A DNA stretch of 64,000 nt from Anthonomus grandis grandis (Eukaryota > Arthropoda > Insecta > Coleoptera > Curculionidae), in contig NC_065555.1 in assembly GCF_022605725.1 (NCBI RefSeq), positions 24,352,774 through 24,416,773 of the forward strand, in the 5' to 3' direction. Positions 25,801 through 34,239 of this stretch are shown here, piece by piece. The notes beneath the pieces were generated by a model. It was not told where the DNA came from and ran no database searches. It saw only the letters and a program-made list of their open reading frames with translations. The translations under genes and the position numbers were made by a program. Numbering within the stretch: the first letter of the stretch is position 1; each line of letters opens with the position of its first letter.

Positions 25801-28800
25801 AGAAGAAATAAAGAAGGTTTAGAGTGGTTTACCAAAAAAAGACAGTGAAAAAAAGAATGTGATTGATGTGAAATCTGGAGTATTCGGGCTACAGAAAATT
25901 AAAACAAAGGGTACTAAGAGGCATAGAAAAAACAGACTGAGTGAATGTGAATCCTCTACAGATGAGTCATTAACAATGCCTTCTTCATCAGATTCTGAAA
26001 ACGAGATGGAAGAAGATAATGATAATATTTTTTATTATATGCCTATAATTTTTTTTCCGTGTACTTACCACTTAACTCTATTTGTTGCATTTTAGGCTGT
26101 GGCGAGACATACGCTTTAACTAATAAAAAGGACAATTGGCTGCAGTATATTCATTGCAAACAATGGCTCCATGAGTCTTTCTCTAAATACCAAAATATTT
26201 GCGAGAAATGTTCCTAATTTTTACTTACAATCAAAAAATCATTTCGAGTTATGGTTTTTGTACTTTTTTATTATTCAATACGACGCAATAAAGATTTTTT
26301 TTGTAAAAAATGTGCATTTATTTTAACATGGCATCTCACCCGTTATCTTGGTGGCGTTTTTCCCGTCTATTCCGGGTAAGATGCCTTATCTAACTTTTTT
26401 ATAAATAAATGTTTATTGCCAAAGCTAAGGTCATATAGAGAGTTCTTTAGTATGAATTATCTAAGACAAACTATGGACTATCTTGTTATGCCATTAAAGC
26501 ACAGGTCGGTTATAAAATGAGTGTAAAATGTGATTTTGAAAAAACATGTGGCATCTCTCCCCGATTTACCCTACATGAAAGAACCTTCCGGCGTATAAAA
26601 AATAATTTACTCTGCTGTTTCCAAATGTGTATTAGGGCAGGTGGTTCACCTTTTGAACATTTATTGTGATGTTTAGCAACAATAAAATCCCTTCTTTATA
26701 TTATTTAGAATTAGTTGTGGGGTAAGTGATTTTTAAACGATCAGCTTAATAAAAATGTCAATCAAAAAAGACTTGTATCACTTATCTGAAAGTTTTGCAC
26801 CGTATAAGAATCTTTATTACATAAGTAACTTTTCCGGATAGCTGTTAATTTTTTATAGTAAATTGGTTATTATCACCTGAAACGGAAATAATTTGTATAA
26901 TAAAATTAAACATGTTGAGTAATATTTTTTTCTTACTACTGGAAGGAACTATTACGCATCCAAATATTTATGAAACGGTGCACTCTTTAGGGCCATACTG
27001 CCACCAAATAAGAAGCAAAGAAATTATGATATTCTTGCTATAAATTGTATACATCTAATCGGATAATAATATTAAAAGTTGTTTTGATTGCAAATGACCT
27101 CCTCTATCGCTTCCTTTTGTTTGGACGTCCACTTTTGGGATACCCTGCATATATACAAATATGCATTAAGTGATCTTTACTGTATTTAGGGCATACTCGG
27201 AAGCATTCTCTGCTGAAGATTTTCTCTCAGGTTTGGATGACCATCCTTAAGTATATTCTGGCATGTCAGTGATACAAATGTTATGGAGCTTATTGTTATG
27301 AGCCTAGAGTCCTAAGAAACAACAAGCAGAGCCCTCTGTTACTGAAAACTGAGTAACACTGAGAAAATGGAGAATAAGATTGACGAACTCTACACCTCAA
27401 AAAAGGATCAAAATATTGTTTATTTTCAGAAAAAGAAAAGACAAATTATTATTAGATAAAAATTTTATTGAAGATCTTATTCTTGTATATCCTTCACCCT
27501 GAAACAAGCCTTTTTCCATATGACTACATTTATAGCAACCATATAATAAAGAGTTGAGGAACAAAAAGTGAACTTTAATAAAAATGTATTCTTTGACTTT
27601 GATAAAAATTTATTCTTTAGAATATAATTTTCAAGCTAAAATTTAAAATGAGGTGCAAATTATATCAATTTGCCAGTTTTCCTTTTCAATAAATAGAAGT
27701 TGTTTTAAAACTTTTAAAAAAAATTTCTATAATTGCCTAGAACAAATCTTTATAAGACTTCTCGCATATATAAAGTTTATTCTTAAAACCAAGATTGCTC
27801 TGCCAATGACACATGTGATAAAAAAAAAAACAAAAAAATTAAATAAAATTGATGTTATTGACCAGAACCTAGTTTAATAATTTAAAAATATTTTCATTTT
27901 GTTTATGGTTAACATTATTTAATTGGATATTTGTAATTGGTATTATCTATTCAAAATTTGTATGAATTAATTAATCAATAAATTAATTGCAAATTTTTAA
28001 AGAAAAAAATGCTTTAGACCACATTTTCTAAAAGACTTTTTTCTGAGTCATGAGGGGTAAACAGACAATTCTTCAACAGTGCTTCTTGTTTAAACCAAAG
28101 TTTGTTAACATCAAATGCAGAACACACAACAGATCATCTGAAACTACCCTTAAGAGCGCCAGGACACTTTGGATCAAGGAGAAAATTAAAGGACTTAAAT
28201 AAATTAAACACTACACAAAACTGAATGTTGTCAATTCTAAACTAAAATATCTATTTTTCAAATTAACTTTCGTATATAGAATTTGTATGTTTAGAGATAA
28301 GATCGAGTCTTTTGGTTTAGAAAACTAAATAAAAAAAATAATAAACCTAAAATAGGTTTGAAAAGAAAGAAAGGAAATAAAAAACCTGAAACAGCACCTA
28401 ACTCTAATGATCAAACAAATTGACTCTTAAATCTCTCAGGTATCAGTTTCACTCCACACGAGAATATTTTTAAAACAAGTTTGAAGTTCAATTTTTCACA
28501 AGATTTGACTTAAGTATAAGGAAACTCTAGCAATGGAGGCAGAAAATATCATACAAAGTACTGACATTTTTAATAACAATTACTTGAGAGCTAAGTTAAG
28601 TTCCTAAATTCTTAGAAAGTAACTTTTCTCACAAACCATAGCAAACTTTCAACTAAATTTCACCTCAGGTCATTAGAAGACAAAAGAAAATTCAATGACT
28701 TAATTGCTACTAAGGCTGTCAAAGGCTCCTGTCTGGTTCTTATGAAAAAGCTACTGACCTAGAAAAAGTCTTAAAGTTTTTAAATGCTGAAGAGTCAACT

Positions 28801-31800
28801 CCTGAATAAAGATCTAACTCTAGAGTTTTTACACACCAACAAATATAGACTATATTCTATGTGGGGTTCATTCTTCCATCATTACTATGGATTGCCTAAA
28901 ATACATAGGCTCGGATATCTGGTCCGCCCTTTGATCTTTTTTCCTGATTTGCCATGTTATCCATTATTAGCTTGGCTCAATAAGGTTTTAAGAGAGATAA
29001 CTCAATTCAACTAAATATTCAGTTGAGTTAGATGATTTAACGAATACTCCCATTTCGAGGGATGCGGTTTTGATTTCCTTCAAAAACCTTTTTATAACGA
29101 TTATCCCACCTAAAGATTGCATATTGCTTATCACTCTTCTTTTGAACCAAATGAACCAAAATTACCTAAAATTGTGATAGAGAGTCTGATAACCTTGTTG
29201 AATATAGTATTGGAATAAAACTTTTTTTAATTTAACGGACGATTCTTCAGACAGATTCAAGTTGGGGTGGCTCTGGGGTGTTGTCTCTCTCTTTTCCCTA
29301 GCGAAGGTTTAGTGCACGACTTGGAACTTAAAATTCTGAACAGTCCCTTTACCAACAAAATAATTTTTTTACAAAGGATATGTGAAGGACAAATAAATTT
29401 AATAATTTCATGACTTACTTAAATGAACTGCAACCCCAAATAGAGTTCACGTTAGAGAAAGAAAATCAGAAGAAACTACATTTTTTTAGACTTATTACTC
29501 ATTAGAGAAAATAGAAACATTTCTTTCGCAATTTATAGAAAACCTCCATATACAGTAATGTAACATAATTCTATTCTAATCTATACAATTTTTGTGAATT
29601 CCACCATATTCGCATAAATTTGCTGCTTTCAATAGTTTCTTCTATAGACTTTTCAAAATCCCACTTTCAAAACAACATTTTGGAAAGAACTAGACACAAT
29701 AAAACTTATTGCAGTTACGAATGGCTAAATTAATTCAATAAATAAATTATTTTTTTTTTAATTTTGCAATAAATATAAATTGTCTAAAAAAAAAGTGCAT
29801 AATAAACCAGATATGAACAATTTAAAATTCCGTTGTCTAAGTTAATTTGGTAATGTTTCCCTAGCTAAATTTGTTTAAAGCTTTTTCCATTTTGCTAAAA
29901 ACTTCCAAAACTTTTTATAATCATTTGATTAATAAGACAGGAAAGGTAAACTAAATCAGAAGTTTATTCATTGAACTGCGGGGATTGCACGGCGGTTTAT
30001 GTGGGCCAATCTGGGCATAAAAATTCTCACTAGGATAATGAAACACTTAAGCCTGTATAAAAAACATAGAGATTTTGATGTCCCAGAACCAATTAACTTT
30101 ACTAACCATGTACTTTTGCCGGGACATTCTACTAGCATACATGAGAATGGAAGAGTATAAGTGTCACAATGGCAGAAACTTGGACCTGTAGAAAAATTAG
30201 AAATAACAAAAGCCAAACAAAGTCCATTTCCCATGTGTGACATCAGGCCATTTTTAGTGCAAGGCTTAACGCTACCTACTAATAAAACAGAGGTAAGTGG
30301 TTTGATTCCTACATTCAACAAACCTTCCTTATTTTTCATATATAATTTTTTTTATTTGCCTGTAAACCTGACCTCATTTTCTTTTATATATATGTATATA
30401 TAAAATATGTTGGTATTCTACAATTTTAAATTTTATTTGTCAGTACTTAGCAGGTCATCTAGCTATAAGGTAACTTTAACTAATTATAAGATTTGATTTT
30501 GTTTTAGTGTAGGATTTTATTGTAATTATGTGTGTTTTTCTGTTTATTGTAGGTCTGATGATGCTTTATTAGTGAAACATGTAACCTCGTGACACATAAA
30601 AAGATGTTTTGAGACTGAGACTTGCAGTTTTTTAATTTTTCTCTATAAATTTTTAAAGAAAAAATGCTTCAGAGCACATTTCCTAAAAGACCCTTTTTCA
30701 GTCATTTGCAGTAAATTCTACTAAAAAAGAAAAAGTTCTAAGGGAAAACTTTCATTATAATAAAACTTAGTATGTTGTTTTACTAAAATTCCTTTTTAGT
30801 AAAAGCAACTATAAATAATATTTATGAAGTGAAAGACTTTTTTAAACAATGGCTGCTTATTTTATAACTTAATTCGTAACATGTCTTTTAATACATTTTG
30901 AACTGTAAGAATTTTATATGTTTTAACTTCTTAAAGTTTAATATTAATTTATTCATTATACTGAACCTGCTCACCATAAATGAGTAGTAACACATCAAAT
31001 GTGAGCATATTTATTTTTATGTAGTGTTAATTAGCATTTGCTTATTGTTATTAATTTTAAGAAAGTTGGAAATAGACACAATTTTATTTTTATTTATTTA
31101 AAACTGATAAGTATATGTTTTTCTTATTTGCACAAAATTTAAAATATGTTTTTTTACTGACCCAGTTAATTGTTTTTATTTTTTTTTATTTATTTGGATA
31201 TAAACCTTATTTATTTAAAAAGGAGTTTTATTTCACTAAAAAGCCTTTTTTTCCTTTATGCCAACTTTTCAGCATAATATAGGCCTTCTTCAAGGCACTG
31301 CAACAATTATAAAATATTTCAAATACCTATATTATTATCCCTATTATTACTAAACAATAACAATTAAATTTATTAGGCACTAAAAGTTAACATTGGTTAG
31401 TTAAAATGTTTAAAATTGGTCAGTTAAAATAGTAAATATACAGTTTAAAATATTATATATGTAGGTATGCCACCTTTGTAGAACAAAAATTAAAATATTT
31501 ACATGTTATTTAATAAATATCAATATTCAAATAAACTTACAAACAAATAAGTTAAGGCCATTCATTATAAACCATAAAACTGAATTTTGATACAACCTTT
31601 AAGTGTCTGTTAACAGTATAATAATATGTTTGGAAAACTTATAAAAATCCCAATATTATTATACAGGTACCTAAATTAAATAAGTGATATTTTGGATGGC
31701 AATTCTGAGAGGGGTTTAAATAGTGTAAATCAAAACATAATTTTTTTTTCCAATTAATACCTTAAATATTTTAGGATAAATAATACATTTATGTTTGGTA

Positions 31801-32873
31801 TAAAATGATAAAGTTATACAGGTGATATTTAAAGAAGGTTGAAGTTTAATTTTGTGAGTTTTATTAAATTGATTAGATTTGATTAAGTTATCAGTATCTT
31901 GCTTTTTGTTAATGTCATTTTTGTGTTTTCTTATGTTTAACATTTCTGAGATTATTCTTTTTTGCAGTTATTTTGAATATCAATGATCTCAACCTCCTCC
32001 AAATTAACTCGGTGCAGTTCTAAGCCTGCATGTTCTGCCAAAACCTTTTTCTTTTTTCACCCTATTACTATTTGAGGCTTAATGCTTATTTTTTGTTCTG
32101 TTATCATAGTTTTTACATAGAATTGTGTAACTAACACCACCTTGTAGTTCTTTGAGTGTTGACACTTTTTGCCTACTGTATATGCCTAATAATATGTAAT
32201 GCCTAATAAAAATATAAAAACCTTAGAGATTTATTTGGCACCATATACAACTAAATCTAAAAAATTGAAAATTTATGTTGCATAAAAAGATAAATGATCA
32301 TTTTTTTCATTTGATTTACATTTAGGGTGTATTACTGTGTAAAATATCTAATTTCATTTACATAAAAAAGCACAATTTTAAAGTTTATATCACTTGGTGA
32401 TATAAACTCACAGCCTAGAGTTTTAAAACAAAAGTAAATAATCTGTCAAGATTAAATTTCAACAGTACTCAAGTTTCTGTGCTTCTAATAGTTTTTCAAA
32501 TAAATATACTCAGAATTAACAACTCACCACTTGCTTTCTGATACTGTAAAGCTGCCTCCTGACATTCCTTTTGTTGCTTTTTTGCTATTTCTAATAAATC
32601 GTAATATGGCCTTGCCTTCTCAATGCAAGTTCCCAATTTTTTGGTTAACAACTTTAACCTCCTTGTAGATTCATTTAAGAGCATTCGAAAGGTTGTATTG
32701 GCTTCCTTAAATACATTTTGATTAGTTATAGAAGATGAATTAAGTTATTTATTGAATTATACATCATATTCAATTTCCAATTTGTTGATTTCATCTGTAG
32801 TTGTGTTTAATTTTTCAAGTTCAATTTGAATTCTGGGGTCTAATTCACTGTCAGAGTCTTCATTTTGACTCAT
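7740..32873 (-). CDS. SH3 domain-binding protein 5 family (SH3BP5/SH3BP5L, parcas-like), 7 coding exons
   Basis: Coding exons, in order: 32873–32763, 32705–32528, 14419–14301, 14239–14078, 14021–13892, 13834–13605 and 7889–7740. All junctions are GT–AG and all phases fit, giving 1080 bases (359 codons plus stop). The protein is mostly coiled coil. Family landmarks seen are KLGTCIEKARPYYD (exon 2), IHAAAKETVALAEQ (exon 2/3 junction), WQEMLNHATMKV (exon 3/4 junction), KSRPYFDEK (exon 4) and LKNLEQISNEIHLRR (exon 5). SH3BP5 proteins are known as guanine-nucleotide exchange factors for RAB11; the coiled coil is the active part. The tail (exons 6–7) is polar and less conserved. Length is close to human SH3BP5L (about 390 residues). 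The start ATG follows a short 5' leader and precedes an acidic MSQNEDSDSE. The exon 6–exon 7 join is the least certain. Confidence 0.88.
8013..8064. repeat. Perfect 24-bp-stem hairpin with 4-base loop
   Basis: The sequence AATAATGTGTGTTACGCCCC continues TGC, then a loop AGTA, then the exact reverse complement (8014–8036 and 8041–8063, plus one more A–T pair). It lies in SH3BP5 intron 6 (5.7 kb) and is GC-richer than its surroundings. No flanking target duplication stands out. Confidence 0.85.
8540..8830 (-). pseudogene. Mariner-type transposase C-terminal fragment
   Basis: The minus strand encodes a WIGRGRPARDIS..LQSLDFYLSGHFKQVVYV stretch, matching the third catalytic block and the following WGYLK region of DUF4817 mariner transposases. 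It continues to 8554 in one frame (73 codons). N-terminal and middle parts are missing, and the break at about 8830 abuts a LINE fragment. Confidence 0.6.
8835..9110 (-). pseudogene. LINE reverse-transcriptase C-terminal fragment (minus)
   Basis: Minus-strand translation in one main frame gives GAVVW..PCTERAKILAQLHK, then VQRVASLSMTGSMRNASTKG and LEPC. This is the conserved region just after the polymerase core in R1/LOA/jockey-type non-LTR retrotransposons (tyr/trp VVW, QRVASLxxTGAMRTT.TxALE). Stops interrupt it. Orientation is opposite to the LINE pieces that follow at 9.3–11.4 kb. Confidence 0.6.
9290..9990 (+). pseudogene. LINE RNase H/C-terminal relic
   Basis: Plus-strand pieces in shifting frames resemble the RNase H domain and zinc-knuckle tail of non-LTR elements: a VTWLPGHS..GNENADKL block near 9508–9560, and a CPHSYCG..ETLDHIF..CP block near 9808–9860. 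No long open frame remains. It may belong to the same LINE family as the reverse-transcriptase pieces to the right, though it lies before them, so the order shows rearrangement or two copies. Confidence 0.5.
10030..10699 (+). pseudogene. LINE reverse-transcriptase fragment, 5' part
   Basis: Plus-strand reading gives the pre-core region of a jockey/CR1-like reverse transcriptase: FRHRDLKKVFKGLNNNKIIG followed by WDGKPA (the usual xxSPGPDGIPP region), then a degraded FINYRPIA block and an AWLRSFLENRTIQVV block (usual FLxxRxQxV). Stops and shifts are frequent. A hairpin MITE interrupts it at 10700. Confidence 0.65.
10700..10873. mobile_element. Hairpin MITE (174 bp) inserted in LINE relic
   Basis: Left arm GTTACTTATTTTATTGGGTA continues through TTACGTGACTTATAGC..CTATCTCATACGCTCAAAAATTG; the right arm is its near-perfect reverse complement, ending at 10873. 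Arms are about 80 bp and the loop only about 12 bases. LINE-like coding sequence lies on both sides (NRTIQVV before, QVVMDTPRCVSP after), so the hairpin is an insertion. Confidence 0.8.
10874..11445 (+). pseudogene. LINE reverse-transcriptase fragment, 3' part
   Basis: Begins with QVVMDTPRCVSP, the region before the catalytic core in jockey-like elements, and ends with an open 78-codon frame (11191–11427): LYKAQICPSLKYCSHICSSA, then HTLKLLDPIQKRAIRLLG. That is the conserved region after the polymerase core (LYKAxVRPxLEYxSH). The catalytic FADD region itself is not readable between the two. It ends near a stretch of AT-rich sequence. Confidence 0.7.
11446..12086. other. AT-rich intron sequence, no gene seen
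   Basis: Intron 6 of the SH3BP5-like gene. A CACCCCGTATA string near 11805 resembles the end of a mariner element, but I found no partner. Confidence 0.35.
12087..13353. mobile_element. Possible non-autonomous mariner-like element
   Basis: Left TACAGGGTAAGCG (12087) and right CACCCTGTA (13353) face inward as in mariner elements, though the ends match only over TACAGGG. Inside are imperfect inverted repeats at about 12428–12481 and 12966–13018 (core ATCTCGCTACGATT..CCCTTTTCGAGATATTTAT). No transposase similarity was seen. It could instead be two truncated elements. Confidence 0.4.
13605..14419 (-). CDS. SH3BP5-like gene, exons 3–6 cluster
   Basis: Four exons, 14419–14301, 14239–14078, 14021–13892 and 13834–13605, are separated by introns of 61, 56 and 57 bp. 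They encode the second half of the coiled coil, including NHATMK/VMEADTQKTEKG across the first small intron and KSRPYF in the next exon. The last exon of the cluster is a polar linker. All frames are open and the phases join without adjustment, so this part is under visible coding constraint, unlike its surroundings. Confidence 0.9.
14518..17271. mobile_element. pogo-like DNA transposon, 2.75 kb
   Basis: Terminal inverted repeats CCGTAAAATGGGGAAACATT and, at the right, the reverse complement of CCGTCAAATGGGGAAACATT. TA lies outside both ends (14516–14517, 17272–17273). Subterminal GGGCCAAAGTTACC motifs occur at 14703–14716, 16874–16887 and 17227–17241. It sits in SH3BP5 intron 2, with its left end only 98 bp above the exon 3 boundary. 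Confidence 0.85.
15060..16784 (-). pseudogene. pogo/jerky-type DDE_1 transposase, broken
   Basis: From ATG at 16784 the frame begins MLRHPKKRLGSRSYANYT and resembles a Psq-type DNA-binding domain. A central DNA-binding part follows with stops near 16650 and 16600. The catalytic domain (16335–15643) is open for 230 codons: IWNYNETNLSDDPG, LLGDNLSSHIS, LPPNTTHLTQPLDVAFY. The second and third Asp are 35 residues apart, the pogo spacing. The first catalytic Asp position reads Asn (NYNETN where the family has NYDETN or NMDETG). The C-terminal part continues to about 15060 with several stops. Stops plus this substitution argue for inactivity. Confidence 0.8.
17274..18637. other. SH3BP5 intron 2 sequence without recognised gene
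   Basis: AT-rich. It should contain the 5' part of the mariner copy that begins coding near 18638, but no terminal inverted repeat was found. Confidence 0.35.
18638..19391 (+). pseudogene. Mariner-type transposase, N-terminal and middle part (split copy)
   Basis: Begins MAYTSLEKAEMLLNRYPDHR, the usual start of DUF4817 mariner transposases (MAYTxEEKAEML). It continues through FCRVMRHRTREDPHFF, a decayed first-Asp block, WLQHDGAPPHS (second Asp, near 19150) and a degraded WIGRG block, up to 19391. There a pogo-like element has inserted at a TA. The C-terminal end resumes at 26574. Stops and shifts are spread through the sequence. Confidence 0.75.
19722..20545 (+). pseudogene. pogo-like transposase, N-terminal half
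   Basis: From ATG at 19722 (MPTFYVRKC) through a Psq-type helix-turn-helix (WEAAKNFKIPYRTLKRRIEN), a frameshift near 20030, and an HTH/CENPB-like part (WLQAFLKRHPDLPVRKAEGV). Then comes YNMDETGLQL with the first catalytic Asp intact, and NKKLEFEDNIPSGSVVYM in yet another frame. It is cut at 20546 by the MuDR element and resumes at 25150. Family proteins (jerky/pogo-like, roughly 550–650 residues) have this order. A stop follows KNSLLGVS near 20335. Confidence 0.8.
20910..24461 (+). pseudogene. MULE transposase with FAR1/WRKY-like finger and SWIM finger
   Basis: ATG at 20910; an early TAA at 20973 breaks the frame. The N-terminal part has the Cys/His pattern of WRKY–GCM1-like fingers (CEF.., VCQHSS..KRKR.., NCKAQIDI). 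An intron at 21327–21401 (GTAAGT to TTTAAG) joins NTIIK to VNYQHSHRVN in phase. A second intron runs from 21638 to 22900, although phase across it does not match. The MULE catalytic domain follows: VLVDSSGSCD (first Asp), VFMTDNSPSERNAL (second Asp), LCLFHLAQAFWRW (C/H motif). After a frameshift near 23610 the C-terminal half continues with the SWIM zinc finger CDCPFGVGGRFCKHLC (about 23830–23875). The tail is basic. It ends at 24461. Confidence 0.85.
24550..24958. repeat. Tandem duplication in MuDR 3' region (offset 238 bp)
   Basis: The string CTTAAATTAGTTG begins at 24550 and again at 24788. Both copies run through AATAACAAGATTTCCAAAAA, ACAAGATGAAAA.CACTTTGTCAACA, GCATTCATTTTTA and TTGGAGTCTT.AACTTTTTTGCATC. 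There are several substitutions, so the duplication is not recent. Non-coding. Confidence 0.85.
25150..26217 (+). pseudogene. pogo-like transposase, C-terminal half with PHD-like zinc finger
   Basis: Resumes with KVVLILGRHGSHCNSVEILE (the second catalytic Asp, usually LILDGHGSH, reads Gly-Arg here) and RLPPHMTHYLQPLDKSVF (third Asp). A lysine/serine-rich linker with stops follows. A last exon (acceptor at 26095) encodes CGETYALTNKKDNWLQYIHC, then KQWLHESFSKYQNICEKC, a Cys/His pattern like a PHD-type finger, ending at TAA 26215–26217. The loss of the second Asp and stops at several sites show that it is dead. Confidence 0.8.
26574..26668 (+). pseudogene. Mariner-type transposase, C-terminal end (split copy)
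   Basis: Follows the right TA of the pogo-like element. Translation gives RTFRRIKNNLLCCFQMCIRA, then GGSPFEHLL and a stop at about 26666. This is the standard ending (…RCIxxxGxxFEHLL) of the DUF4817 mariner transposase whose earlier part stops at 19391. The two parts are collinear once the pogo element and its nested MuDR are removed. Confidence 0.7.
26669..27990. other. SH3BP5 intron 2 sequence, no gene seen
   Basis: AT-rich. Near 27125–27155 the minus strand reads TATATGCAGGGTATCCCAAAAGTGG, like the end of a mariner element. It could be the right end of the split mariner copy, but its left partner was not found. The open frame at 27653–27877 is a low-complexity K/I/F-rich shadow. Confidence 0.35.
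28070..30160 (+). pseudogene. Penelope-like reverse transcriptase plus GIY-YIG endonuclease, decayed
   Basis: A reverse-transcriptase block appears in the frame at 28784–29014: YGLPKIHRLGYLVRPLIFFP then WLNKVLRE, matching the Penelope YGLPKIHKxxxPxRPI motif. About 1 kb downstream, at 29980–30160, translations in one main frame give NCGDCTAVYVGQSGHKN and RIMKHLSLYKKHRDFDVPEP, then INFTNHVLLPGHS. This is the GIY-YIG nuclease that follows the polymerase in Penelope elements (CxxCxAVYVGQTGR). Stops and shifts occur throughout, and no catalytic YxDD could be read. Confidence 0.7.
30552..30601 (+). ncRNA. Possible decayed hammerhead ribozyme core of Penelope element
   Basis: The sequence GTCTGATGATGCTTTATTAG is followed by TGAAACATGTAACC. 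CTGATGA and GAAAC are the two conserved core strings of hammerhead ribozymes, spaced by a short possible stem. Hammerheads are known in Penelope-like elements. Here stem II is weak, stem III pairs only partly (ATGT with ACAT), and no stem I is obvious, so it is either decayed or coincidental. Confidence 0.2.
30713..32495. other. SH3BP5 intron 2, AT-rich, no gene seen
   Basis: Very AT-rich with long T and A runs. No terminal repeats or coding motifs were recognised. It ends 33 bp below the donor of SH3BP5 exon 2. Confidence 0.4.
32528..32873 (-). CDS. SH3BP5-like gene, coding exons 1–2
   Basis: Exon 1 (32873–32763) encodes the start and IELEKLNTTTDEINKLE. A 57-bp intron follows (GTATAA donor, TTTAAG acceptor), then exon 2 (32705–32528) with EANTTFRMLLNESTRR and the conserved CIEKARPYYD. 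The donor at 32527 is GTGAGT. An untranslated upstream intron is also visible: donor TAT|GTAAGTATTG at 32961 and acceptor TTTCTAG at 32900, 62 bp, so transcription starts above 32962. Confidence 0.9.
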
Positions 32874-32961
32874 AATTAAAGTTCTGCTTATTTACTAGGC
32901 TAGAAAAAAAATTGTAATTACTTATAGAGTAATGTTTAATATTTTAGTGGACAATACTTAC

Positions 32962-33720
32962 ATACAGGGGATAAAAACTATTCTCAGATCTCACTTCAAT
33001 GCTCCAATACTTTTATTAAGTTCAATTTGGTTATTAACATTGGCATTCAATAAATATTTTTAACAGTTAATGATTTGACCTACTTTACCATTAATTTATT
33101 TTCATGGGCTGTAAATGATTTGTTGAGATGCAAACATGCAAATTGTTGAAAATTAGAGAATTTCTACAAATATTCACATGACGTCAAATACAATAAACTT
33201 AATTTATGATGAATATATATACATACAATTACATTAAAGTTTAGTAAATTAATACAAATATTGTGGAATTCAAATATTTTTTTTTTTAAAAAGATAAATT
33301 TACTGTCTCCTTCAGTGTCTGGGAACAATGTTCACTTCCCTAACAATAGATTTTTATGAAAAGTTACATTCTTACAAAGGGAAAACTTCTCTTTCACAAA
33401 TTTATTTTAATTTGTTTATTTTTAATTTATTGACAATTGATCTAATTTATTGACATCAAAGTCAAATGTCACTCACTAATGTCAATCAAAATAACAACAG
33501 TGTGAAGTTAGCAAGAAATTAGGCTCAAGTTCTATACGTCAGTAAACGCGAAGTGCGAATATTTCTGTTGGTTGGATTTAAATATAAGAGCGATGGTACC
33601 ATAGAAATATGATAAAGGTAGAATGCGCATAGACCACTGCGCATCCAATTTTAGTGAGTGTCCTTCTGTTACAAGGGTTATTTATTTTATTCTGGCCGTT
33701 TGCCTTGGCCGTTTTTAGAT
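32962..33720 (-). promoter_or_regulatory. Probable 5' untranslated and promoter region of SH3BP5-like gene
   Basis: The untranslated exon ends at 32962 with a strong donor (TAT|GTAAGTATTG). Its upstream limit is unknown. Around 33450–33500 several TGACATT/AATGTCA strings occur close together. The region 33590–33690 is less AT-rich and holds an ATGCGCA..TGCGCAT inverted repeat. No TATA box was assigned. The placement is inferred from splicing only. Confidence 0.35.
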
Positions 33721-34239
33721 AGCAGCGCCATCTAGTTGTATTTTTTGTAGTCTTTTATATTTCCAAAGTAGATAACTTAAATCCCTACATTAAAGATTCT
33801 AATATCTCCAAATCAAGCTTTTATTTATTTCAACAACAAGGTATCTAAAGTTATCTATTTGTTGCACAAATGATTTCAAATTCACTTCTAAACATTTTTG
33901 TGCTAAAACTAGATAACTAACATAAAACACGTGATTTGCAGTTTTGTTTACATTACTCGTGTTTGCAACAAAAATTTTTACGGTTTTATTTGTTTATAAA
34001 TTGATTTAGTATGAGTTAATTACGTTTCGGGTTGATTTAAGCGTCTTTTAAAAAAACCCAATTTTAATTTCTACAAGAAGAATACATTAATACGTGAAGT
34101 AAAGAACAAAGATTGACTTATCCTACGTCGTGTAACTTAATTTATAACCTAAATTTAGCATGCAAAGCGAAATATAATACAGGAAACACATAAGTAAAAT
34201 ATTTATAAGGATTAACACTGTTGAGTCCATAACTCCTCC

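Larger units (their letters stand above)
19394..26571. mobile_element. pogo-like DNA transposon with PHD-like tail, split by MuDR element
   Basis: Ends are GGGTAAACCCAGGAGAGATG at the left and the reverse complement of GGGTAAATCGGGGAGAGATG at the right, each flanked by TA (19392–19393 and 26572–26573). Removing the 4.6-kb MuDR insertion leaves 2.6 kb. Subterminal GTGGCATCTC motifs recur (for example 19636–19649, 26330–26340). The target is the coding region of an older mariner copy. Confidence 0.85.
27991..30712. mobile_element. Penelope-like retroelement with LTR-like direct repeats
   Basis: A diverged direct repeat of about 65 bp frames the region: AAATTTTTAAAGAAAAA..ATGCTT at 27991 and again at 30647. 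Both continue CA(T/C)ATTT(T/C)CTAAAAGAC.CTTTTTTC..GTCAT. Between them lie reverse-transcriptase and GIY-YIG endonuclease relics in the same orientation, the Penelope order. Such pseudo-LTRs are known in Penelope elements. Very decayed. Confidence 0.65.

Noticed and set aside
29968..30339. 123-codon minus-strand open frame
   Set aside because: It is the antisense shadow of the Penelope endonuclease region, which matches the GIY-YIG pattern on the plus strand.
31716..31943. 75-codon Lys/Asn/Ile-rich open frame
   Set aside because: Low-complexity AT-rich intron sequence with no family resemblance.
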